Assembly: GCA_002342165.1 (NCBI GenBank)
Contig: DDPM01000002.1
Location: 1-6,189 of the forward strand
Direction of reading: 5' to 3'
DNA from: Hylemonella sp. UBA2468
Lineage (GTDB): Bacteria > Pseudomonadota > Gammaproteobacteria > Burkholderiales > Burkholderiaceae_C
Length of the DNA: 6,189 nt
Positions 1 through 5,076 of this stretch are shown here, one piece after another; position 1 is the stretch's first letter; every line of letters begins with the position of its first letter. The translations under genes were made by a program, and so were the position numbers. A model generated the notes under the pieces. That model was given only the letters and a program-made list of their open reading frames with translations, searched no databases and was not told the DNA's origin.

Positions 1-17
1 CATAAAGGAGACCTTCG

Positions 18-213
18 ATGAATAGATCGCTAAACCTATTCAAAGTGAAGCTAACAGACGCAACGGGAGTGTCAAGAAGGGTTTACATTTGCTTGGCTTT
101 TCCCTTTCGCGGTTGACAAAACTGTCTTACATGCCGCCGCAGAGTTCGGATGGTTTCGCGTTGATGGTGAACCGGATACTTATGCGTTTCTGATGCGTAC
201 TCATTCACATTAG
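18..213 (+). pseudogene. Small unrecognised gene, interrupted by an apparent +1 frameshift
   Basis: An ATG at 18 follows a strong Shine-Dalgarno sequence (AAGGAG, 5-10, spacing 7). The frame encodes 32 residues and stops at TGA 114-116. Another frame, open from 55 with no ATG/GTG/TTG start before 193, then reads well to TAG 211-213. Removing one T from the TTTT run at 98-101 joins the two and keeps the LAFPF peptide at the junction. The corrected protein has 64 residues: an N-terminal stretch NLFKVKLTDATGVSRRVYI (residues 6-24), then a helix-like segment VLHAAAEFGW (36-45), then EPDTYAFLMRTHSH (51-64). It has no signal peptide or membrane segment. I do not recognise the family. It could be a decayed gene, a sequencing or assembly indel, or a recoded gene; the stop is TGA followed by C, a weak termination context. 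The TAA at 3-5 might end an upstream gene, but too little is visible to say. No other gene is seen in 1-246. Confidence 0.45.
170..197 (+). repeat. Left copy of a flanking direct repeat
   Basis: The 15 bases AACCGGATACTTATG (170-184) recur exactly at 4627-4641. Similarity continues for 13 bases, giving 23 identities over 28. Here the repeat lies inside the end of the broken small gene and encodes PDTYAFLMR. Together the two copies bracket kup and the two-component genes. Confidence 0.75.
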
Positions 214-236
214 CTGATTACCCACTTTGGTCAGCA

Positions 237-241
237 CAGGA
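237..241 (+). promoter_or_regulatory. Ribosome binding site that decides the kup start
   Basis: CAGGA ends 5 bases before the ATG at 247. The next in-frame ATGs, at 259 and 271, have no purine-rich stretch at a suitable distance, so 247 is preferred. No convincing sigma70 promoter pair was found between the small gene and kup. Confidence 0.55.
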
Positions 242-246
242 TTTCT

Positions 247-2160
247 ATGCAACATGAAATGACCACCCCGATGCTTGGTGCGAACTCGAACACTGCAAAT
301 AAACAGGGGCTTGCAGCGCTGACACTGGCTGCTATCGGTGTTGTTTATGGGGATATCGGCACAAGCCCGCTCTATACCGTCAAGGAAATCTTCGCGCCGC
401 ACACTGGGGTACCCTTAGATGCGTACCATTTGACGGGTGCCGTTTCTGCCATCTTCTGGGCTTTGATGCTGGTTGTAACGATTAAATACGTGATACTGAT
501 CCTCCGAGCGGATAATAGAGGCGAAGGTGGCGGGTTGGCATTGACTGCTCTTGCGGCACGAGCAGTCGAGCACCGCTCAGCACTTCGCCGCCGACTCTTG
601 TTGTTGGGCGTTTTCGGGGCTACCTTGTTTTACGGTGATAGCCTCATCACGCCTGCGATATCTGTGCTGGGTGCTATGGAGGGCTTAGAGGTGGCAACGC
701 CGGCACTTAAGCCCTATGTGGTTCCGGCGACGATGATGATCTTGACCGGGCTTTTTTTGGTTCAACGTGTAGGGACCGCGATGGTGGGTAGATTTTTCGG
801 ACCCATCATCGTTCTTTGGTTTGTCGTATTGGGTGTCACAGGCGTCTGGCATATTGCTCAACAGCCCGCTATTCTTGCCGCTCTGAATCCGCTCCATGCC
901 TGGGAATTTCTGTCCTCGCGTGGGTGGTATGTTTTTGCGGCTATCGGTGCGATTGTGCTGGCGGTGACCGGCGCGGAAGCACTCTATGCAGACATGGGGC
1001 ACTTCGGTCGAAAGCCGATTCAAATCGCATGGGCTGGACTAGTGTTGCCTGGATTGGCTCTGAACTACCTTGGTCAGGGCGCCCTGCTGATGGAGGACCC
1101 ATCGGCGATTGACAACCCGTTTTATCGCCTTTTCCCTGTCACTTGGCTTATACCTGCACTCATACTGGCCACATTGGCTGCCATCATCGCCTCTCAGGCC
1201 GTTATCTCGGGTGCATATTCCTTGACCAAGCAAGCGATTCAGTTGGGATTCTTGCCTCGGATGAGCGTTCGGCACACCAGCGCCCGAGAGATCGGCCAGA
1301 TCTACGTGCCTTCAGTCAACTGGGCGCTGTTGGTCGGGGTGCTCGCCGTTGTTATATTTTTTGGTAGTTCATCGGCACTTGCCAGTGCCTATGGAATCGC
1401 AGTTACTCTTACGATGGTGATCACGACCTTTTTGACCTATTTCGTTGTGAAAGAGACTTGGCGCATGCCAGCAATTTTGGCATTCGGAGTCACTGGGTTT
1501 TTCCTGCTTGTCGATGGGCTACTTGTAGCGGGTTGCGCCATCAAGTTTCTTGACGGTGGTTGGTTTCCGCTCTTATTGAGTTTGGTTTTGTTTGTGCTGA
1601 TGAGCACTTGGCGAAGAGGTCGAGAACTACTCATGGAGAGCATCCGTCGGGAGGGACTGTCGTTACAAGACTTTGTAGGCAATCTCGATCCGCGAAGCGT
1701 CAATCGGGCCGAGAGAACTGCGGTCTACGCGGTAGCGGATCCAGAGACCGTTCCGCAGGCATTGCTACACAATCTGAAGCACAACCAAGTTCTTCACACC
1801 CGCAATGTGATCCTGACCGTGCGTTTTCATGATGTACCGTGGGTGCCCATGAATCAGAGGATTGATGTTCAGCCCCTGGGGCATAGCTTCTGGCGAGTGC
1901 AGGTTAATTATGGCTTCAAGAATACTCCTGATATCCCCAAAGCTCTTCAACTCGCATCCTCTTTCGGATTGCAGATACCGCAATTCGAGACCAGCTATTT
2001 CCTCAGCCGCGAAACCGTTGTTCCAACACCAGGGGGTGGAATGGCTGACTGGCGGGAAAGACTCTTCGCCACGATGAGTCAGAATGCTGGTGGTGTGGTG
2101 GAGTATTTCCGACTGCCGGGCAATGCTGTTGTGGAGCTGGGGACGCGAGTCGCAATCTGA
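247..2160 (+). CDS. kup: Kup-family low-affinity potassium transporter
   Basis: This inner-membrane K+ transporter of the KUP/HAK/KT family is believed to import K+ together with H+. The 637 residues match the usual bacterial length (E. coli Kup is about 620). The family signature [12 protein letters not shown] lies at residues 32-43, ADNRGEGG at 88-95, [20 protein letters not shown] at 128-147, [13 protein letters not shown] at 242-254 and NYLGQGAL at 273-280. About twelve hydrophobic spans run from residue 21 to about 452. A soluble C-terminal domain of about 180 residues ends in LGTRVAI. The key acidic and glycine positions of these motifs look intact and there is no frame break. It is followed by a 208-bp gap before the KdpD-like kinase, so it is probably transcribed separately. 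Regulation by that two-component system is a guess from proximity. Family assignment is very secure; cation specificity is by family. Confidence 0.97.
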   Translation: MQHEMTTPMLGANSNTANKQGLAALTLAAIGVVYGDIGTSPLYTVKEIFAPHTGVPLDAYHLTGAVSAIFWALMLVVTIKYVILILRADNRGEGGGLALTALAARAVEHRSALRRRLLLLGVFGATLFYGDSLITPAISVLGAMEGLEVATPALKPYVVPATMMILTGLFLVQRVGTAMVGRFFGPIIVLWFVVLGVTGVWHIAQQPAILAALNPLHAWEFLSSRGWYVFAAIGAIVLAVTGAEALYADMGHFGRKPIQIAWAGLVLPGLALNYLGQGALLMEDPSAIDNPFYRLFPVTWLIPALILATLAAIIASQAVISGAYSLTKQAIQLGFLPRMSVRHTSAREIGQIYVPSVNWALLVGVLAVVIFFGSSSALASAYGIAVTLTMVITTFLTYFVVKETWRMPAILAFGVTGFFLLVDGLLVAGCAIKFLDGGWFPLLLSLVLFVLMSTWRRGRELLMESIRREGLSLQDFVGNLDPRSVNRAERTAVYAVADPETVPQALLHNLKHNQVLHTRNVILTVRFHDVPWVPMNQRIDVQPLGHSFWRVQVNYGFKNTPDIPKALQLASSFGLQIPQFETSYFLSRETVVPTPGGGMADWRERLFATMSQNAGGVVEYFRLPGNAVVELGTRVAI

Positions 2161-2170
2161 GCTTGCTGGA

Positions 2171-2198
2171 GGGGACTGGGTTAAGCCCTTCAGTCTCT
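2171..2198 (+). terminator. Weak hairpin after kup, possible terminator
   Basis: GACTG (2174-2178) pairs with CAGTC (2191-2195), with two more G-C pairs inside after a short bulge and a few G-C/G-U pairs outside. It starts 10 bases after the kup stop. The downstream sequence (TCTGTCTCACC) is pyrimidine-rich but has no true T-run, so termination efficiency is doubtful. Confidence 0.3.
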
Positions 2199-2210
2199 GT
2201 CTCACCGAAA

Positions 2211-2309
2211 GTATGCCAAAAAGATTGATTAATTTTTAACAGTTCCCTTCTCGACCACGATGCAAACTTTCTTCGTCGAAACTTAAATCGTAGTTTTCAA
2301 TTGGCATAC
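2211..2309. repeat. Widely spaced inverted repeat in the kup-kinase intergenic region
   Basis: GTATGCCAA (2211-2219) and TTGGCATAC (2301-2309) are perfect 9-base reverse complements with 81 bases between them. Inside lie a weaker pair, ACGAT (2257-2261) with ATCGT (2287-2291), and a small palindrome around TTCGTCGAA (2272-2280). It could be a pair of protein-binding half-sites upstream of the kinase promoter, or a long RNA stem in the tail of the kup transcript. No coding sequence is seen in 2161-2368. Confidence 0.4.
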
Positions 2310-2317
2310 AGAAGCGA

Positions 2318-2345
2318 TTGCTATGGCACCGTATGACTTTCTAAT
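2318..2345 (+). promoter_or_regulatory. Candidate sigma70 promoter for the two-component operon
   Basis: TTGCTA (2318-2323, four of six matches to the -35 consensus) is separated by 16 bases from TCTAAT (2340-2345, five of six matches to the -10 consensus). Transcription would start near 2352, giving a leader of about 17 bases before the ATG at 2369. The prediction is by eye only. Confidence 0.45.
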
Positions 2346-2348
2346 GAT

Positions 2349-2361
2349 GTCTTCGTAAGAC
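2349..2361 (+). promoter_or_regulatory. Small palindrome over the kinase ribosome-binding region
   Basis: GTCTT (2349-2353) and AAGAC (2357-2361) are exact reverse complements around CGT. The right arm holds the only purine-rich sequence before the kinase ATG (TAAGA, 8 bases upstream). It could mask a weak ribosome site in RNA or act as a DNA-binding site; it may also be chance. Confidence 0.25.
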
Positions 2362-2368
2362 TCTCAAT

Positions 2369-3916
2369 ATGGACTCAGGTGGTGTTTGGCGCTACAGGTT
2401 TGCGATTCTTTCTTGGACGATTGCCTGGGTCTCCATGTTTGCGCTCGAGGAGAAACTGGACCTTGCCAACCTTGCCATGTTGATGGTGCTGGCGTCTGCG
2501 CTTTCCGCTATCTGGCTTCCTGGTTGGGCCAGCGTAGTCATCAGCGCTATCGCTGTGAGTGCTTTTAATTGGTCCTTTGTCCCGCCAAAGCTTGAGTTCT
2601 CAGTAGATCTTTACCAAAACGCACTTTTGCTTATCGCGCTTTTGTTGGTGAACTGGATCATTGCTGGCCTCATGATACGGCAGCGTAGCTTAGCGGAGGC
2701 AGCACATGCTTTGGCGTCAAGTGAGGCGCGGCTACGTCAATGGGGCGACACGCTACGCGATGCCAACGACCCAATTGAGCATGCTTCAGCACTGCGCGCT
2801 GTCCTCAAAGAAACCACCGGTGCTGAAGTCGTGGTGCTCGTAATGCGTTCATATGATGTTCGATCCTGTGATGCCACATCGTTGCAGGTGGGTGAGCCAA
2901 ACAACGAGCAGGAATCCGGCCTCTCGCTCTGTTTGAAGGAGGGTTACGCCTTGGGTGCTTCCAGCGGACGTTATGAACATTTGCCCGACGTCTACCTGCC
3001 GTTGCGAGGTCGATGTGTCACGTTGGGTGCTGCCCTATTGATTGGCTTTAGGCACCATCCGGACCGAAAACAACTTATGCCTCACTTGCAGGCTCTCTGT
3101 GATCAGATGGGTGGTGCCCTCCAGCGCTCTTTCATTGCTGCGAAAGAACATCTGGCACGTGAGCAAGCCCAGCTGCAAGCCACACGCAATGCTCTGTTGG
3201 CTGCGATATCGCATGACTACCGCACACCACTTGCGACGATCATGGGGGCAGCTTCTTCCTTATATCAACAAGGCGATCGATTGAGTGTCAATCAGCGTCA
3301 GCGACTAGCACGCGGTATTGTTGAAGAGGGCGAACGCCTTGCTCGTCTGACGGAAAACACATTACAGCTGGCGCGTCTTGACGCGCCATCCGTGTCGTTG
3401 AGGTGTGATTGGGAGTCTGCAGAAGAGATTGTCGGTGCAATCCTTCGACGCGTAAGGAATAGGGGAAACGGTGCTCGGGTAACTGCCTGGGTGGAGCCAA
3501 ACCTACCGTTGTTTTGGTGCGATGCGATCTTGGTCTCTCAGCTTTTGGACAATTTGTTGGATAACGGACTTAAGTACAGCCCTGATGATGCTCCCGTTGA
3601 ATTGCACGCAAGCCTAGAGAGTGACAACTTGCTATTGACTGTGAGCGATCGTGGGCCTGGCATTGCCCCTGCCTGGCGCGAGAAGGTATTTGAGGTGTTC
3701 CAGCGTGGCGACTCTCTGAAATCTGATAGTCGGCGTGAGATTGACCGCGGCGCTGGCGTAGGTTTGGCAGTGTGCCGAGCAATCGCCCGCGCTCATCATG
3801 GCGAGTTGTCGTTACGATCTAGGCGCGAGGGCGGTTGTTTGTTTGAGTGCAGGTTGCCGATTCGTGGTCATGGGCAGCAGGTTCCTGACACCAATGTGCC
3901 GGAAGCAAGAAAATGA
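2369..3916 (+). CDS. Short KdpD-like sensor histidine kinase
   Basis: This membrane sensor kinase autophosphorylates on histidine and should pass the phosphate to the adjacent KdpE-like regulator. Four membrane spans (about residues 9-26, 32-50, 53-70 and 84-103), with FNWSFVPPKLEFSVD at 66-80, form the DUF4118 region of KdpD. A GAF-like stretch (about 130-255) follows. The dimerisation box AISHDYRTPLATIMG (279-293) carries the phosphoacceptor His282. The ATPase domain has the N box LLDNLLDNGLKYSP (392-405), G1 DRGPG (427-431), the F box FEVFQRG (441-447) and G2 GAGVGLA (461-467); all key residues are present. At 515 residues it corresponds to the C-terminal part of KdpD (about 890 residues in E. 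coli). The N-terminal KdpD and Usp-like domains are absent and are not encoded just upstream. The ATG at 2369 precedes the first span; its ribosome site is weak. The stop overlaps the regulator start (ATGA). The signal sensed is unknown; K+ or turgor is inferred from homology. Confidence 0.93.
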   Translation: MDSGGVWRYRFAILSWTIAWVSMFALEEKLDLANLAMLMVLASALSAIWLPGWASVVISAIAVSAFNWSFVPPKLEFSVDLYQNALLLIALLLVNWIIAGLMIRQRSLAEAAHALASSEARLRQWGDTLRDANDPIEHASALRAVLKETTGAEVVVLVMRSYDVRSCDATSLQVGEPNNEQESGLSLCLKEGYALGASSGRYEHLPDVYLPLRGRCVTLGAALLIGFRHHPDRKQLMPHLQALCDQMGGALQRSFIAAKEHLAREQAQLQATRNALLAAISHDYRTPLATIMGAASSLYQQGDRLSVNQRQRLARGIVEEGERLARLTENTLQLARLDAPSVSLRCDWESAEEIVGAILRRVRNRGNGARVTAWVEPNLPLFWCDAILVSQLLDNLLDNGLKYSPDDAPVELHASLESDNLLLTVSDRGPGIAPAWREKVFEVFQRGDSLKSDSRREIDRGAGVGLAVCRAIARAHHGELSLRSRREGGCLFECRLPIRGHGQQVPDTNVPEARK

Positions 3917-4623
3917 GCAGAAAAGTACTTTTGGTTGAAGATGACAGAGTTTTGCGAGATTCACTTCGAGAAGCGCTTTCGATTGAAGGGTATGAATTAA
4001 AGACAGCCGCGAGCTTGGCTGATGCAAGGGCTCAATTAGAGCACTTAGCGTTGGGGCAATCGATCGACTTGGTTGTTTTGGACTTAGGACTACCCGACGG
4101 CGATGGTCAGGCGTTGTTGAGTCAGTTGCGTCACACCAGCAGTACGCCCGTCATTGTGATTTCGGCCCGTGACGCCGAGGGCCAAAAGATACAGTTGCTT
4201 GATCAGGGTGCTGACGACTATTTGGTCAAGCCTTTCGGTATTGGCGAACTTTTGGCGAGGATGCGTGTGGCATTACGGCATCGCGGTCATAGCGCTGAAC
4301 GGGCATTGCTAGTTTATCGACACGGTCCACTTGAAGCAGATCTTAGAGCCCGTAAGGTTCTACTTTCTAAGGTGGAGGTGCATCTCACGCCAACCGAGTA
4401 TGCATTGCTGGCTAGGTTAGTACGCCAAGCAGGGCAGGTTGTTACACACCGTCAATTGCTGACTGATGTCTGGGGTGCTGAACATGTTGATCAGACCCAT
4501 TACCTTCGGCTTTACATGGGCCAGTTGCGTGCCAAGCTTGAAGTAGACACTGCAGATCCACAGCACTTACTCACCGAGCCTGGCGTGGGTTATCGGCTGG
4601 CAGAGTCCGATACCACCGACTGA
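3913..4623 (+). CDS. kdpE: KdpE-like OmpR-family response regulator
   Basis: This 236-residue cytoplasmic DNA-binding regulator would be phosphorylated by the preceding kinase. The receiver domain (about 1-120) has the acidic triad start Glu9-Asp10-Asp11, the phosphoacceptor Asp57 in VVLDLGLPD, the switch Ser84 and Lys106 in LVKPF. The winged-helix domain (about 135-230) shows LTPTEYALL (158-166), then HYLRLYMGQLRAKLE (196-210) and TEPGVGYRL (221-229), both strongly typical of KdpE. Its ATG overlaps the kinase stop by four bases (ATGA), and GGAAG (3901-3905) lies 7 bases upstream, so the two are co-transcribed and translationally coupled. Classical KdpE activates kdpFABC, which is not in this window. 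Targets here may instead be kup, ktrB or unseen genes. The kdpE name rests on sequence similarity, not on linkage to kdpFABC. Confidence 0.93.
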   Translation: MSRKVLLVEDDRVLRDSLREALSIEGYELKTAASLADARAQLEHLALGQSIDLVVLDLGLPDGDGQALLSQLRHTSSTPVIVISARDAEGQKIQLLDQGADDYLVKPFGIGELLARMRVALRHRGHSAERALLVYRHGPLEADLRARKVLLSKVEVHLTPTEYALLARLVRQAGQVVTHRQLLTDVWGAEHVDQTHYLRLYMGQLRAKLEVDTADPQHLLTEPGVGYRLAESDTTD

Positions 4624-4625
4624 CT

Positions 4626-4670
4626 AAACCGGATACTTATGTTTTCCTTACGCGCCGTGAGGCATGCTAA
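4626..4670 (+). pseudogene. Relic resembling the C-terminus of the small gene at 18-213
   Basis: Read in the frame ending at TAA 4668-4670, the sequence encodes KPDTYVFLTRREAC, close to EPDTYAFLMRTHSH at the end of the broken first gene. Outside the 15 identical bases, three of the five codons that differ over the aligned nine residues are synonymous third-position changes (TTT/TTC, CTG/CTT, CGT/CGC). That pattern suggests both were once coding. Upstream of 4623 the likeness ends inside kdpE, so this is a displaced or truncated 3' end rather than a gene. The alternative is a short regulatory repeat. Confidence 0.4.
4627..4654 (+). repeat. Right copy of the flanking direct repeat
   Basis: AACCGGATACTTATG (4627-4641) is identical to 170-184, and 8 of the next 13 bases also match. 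It begins 4 bases after the kdpE stop codon, so the repeat pair encloses kup, the kinase and the regulator almost exactly. Confidence 0.75.
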
Positions 4671-4680
4671 GGGCCTCTTT
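4659..4680 (+). terminator. Weak hairpin after kdpE, possible terminator
   Basis: GAGGC (4659-4663) pairs with GCCTC (4673-4677) around a 9-base loop, followed by only TTT. The stem is short and the T-tract poor, so it may be an attenuator, or nothing. Confidence 0.25.
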
Positions 4681-4720
4681 GAGTTACAAAATCTACGCTC
4701 TAAGAACAGTATCGAAAATC

Positions 4721-4726
4721 GAAGGG
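4721..4726 (+). promoter_or_regulatory. Ribosome binding site of the small membrane protein
   Basis: GAAGGG here lies 10 bases before the ATG at 4737. A second GAAGGG (4731-4736) abuts the ATG and is too close to act well. The purine-rich run supports 4737 as a genuine start. Confidence 0.5.
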
Positions 4727-4736
4727 AAAAGAAGGG

Positions 4737-4928
4737 ATGAAAAAATTCCTTGCGCAGTGGCCCTACGAGTTCTGGCCACTTGAGGCCTTGGGAGGAATCG
4801 TAATCGTGGGAATGGTTGTCTATGGCGTCCTGATGATTACGAAAAACATCGACGATGGAATCCTAATGGCAGGCTACGAGCGTCGAGGAAGCGGTGCCGG
4901 GAATATGCTGGAGGAGAAGGCAAAGTAG
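4737..4928 (+). CDS. Unknown 63-residue single-span membrane protein
   Basis: I do not recognise this gene. The protein has an aromatic- and proline-rich N-terminus, KKFLAQWPYEFWPLE (residues 2-16), one clear hydrophobic span at about 17-35 (ALGGIVIVGMVVYGVLMIT), and a short polar tail with ERR (48-50) and a charged end, EEKAK (59-63). It is likely an inner-membrane protein. It lies 113 bases after kdpE and 148 bases before ktrB on the same strand, with a purine-rich ribosome site. Its codon use looks unlike the neighbours: five of nine glycines are GGA and all five glutamates are GAG. Small one-span proteins accompany some K+ systems (KdpF with KdpABC), but there is no sequence likeness to KdpF, so a role as a transporter accessory is only a guess. 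The good ribosome site and a textbook membrane span argue that it is a real gene. Confidence 0.7.
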   Translation: MKKFLAQWPYEFWPLEALGGIVIVGMVVYGVLMITKNIDDGILMAGYERRGSGAGNMLEEKAK

Positions 4929-5055
4929 TCTGACAATGGCCATGAGCCAATAATCTGGGCTTTCGCATAACTCTGACAGACTTAATGAGTTCTAAGATTT
5001 TTTCTCACTCATAGGCATGAGCCTATTGTTGATCGAATTTTAAAAGTTGTAAGCA
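4929..5055. other. Spacer before ktrB with two related short palindromes
   Basis: TGGC-CATGA-GCCA (4937-4949) and ATAGGC-ATGA-GCCTAT (5011-5026) are both small inverted repeats sharing CATGAGCC (4941-4948 and 5016-5023). Neither is followed by a T-run, so they do not look like terminators. They could be paired operator sites upstream of ktrB. No gene is seen in this stretch. Confidence 0.3.
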
Positions 5056-5061
5056 TATAAT
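5056..5061 (+). promoter_or_regulatory. Candidate -10 element for ktrB
   Basis: A perfect TATAAT. The best -35 at 17-base spacing is poor (TCGAAT, 5033-5038, three of six matches), so an activator might be needed. Transcription would start near 5068, about 9 bases before the GTG at 5077, which would make the ktrB mRNA nearly leaderless and explain why no Shine-Dalgarno sequence is seen. Confidence 0.35.
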
Positions 5062-5076
5062 AAATGAATCGTTAAT

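Noticed and set aside
1..21. Tail of an upstream protein-coding gene in frame 1 or 2 at the left edge
   Set aside because: Only six or seven codons are visible in each frame; no identity or even reality can be supported. The TAA at 3-5 in frame 3 is equally possible as an end.
113..118. Perfect TTGACA that might be a -35 box for kup
   Set aside because: The sequence 16-18 bases downstream is GCCGCA-like with no -10 resemblance, and the hexamer overlaps the broken gene's stop codon.
685..1023. 112-codon minus-strand open frame inside kup
   Set aside because: It lies opposite conserved Kup membrane spans and the composition looks like a shadow frame.
1765..2205. 146-codon open frame on the minus strand opposite the end of kup
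   Set aside because: It is antisense to a clearly conserved Kup C-terminal domain, its translation has no recognisable motif, and no independent start signal was seen.
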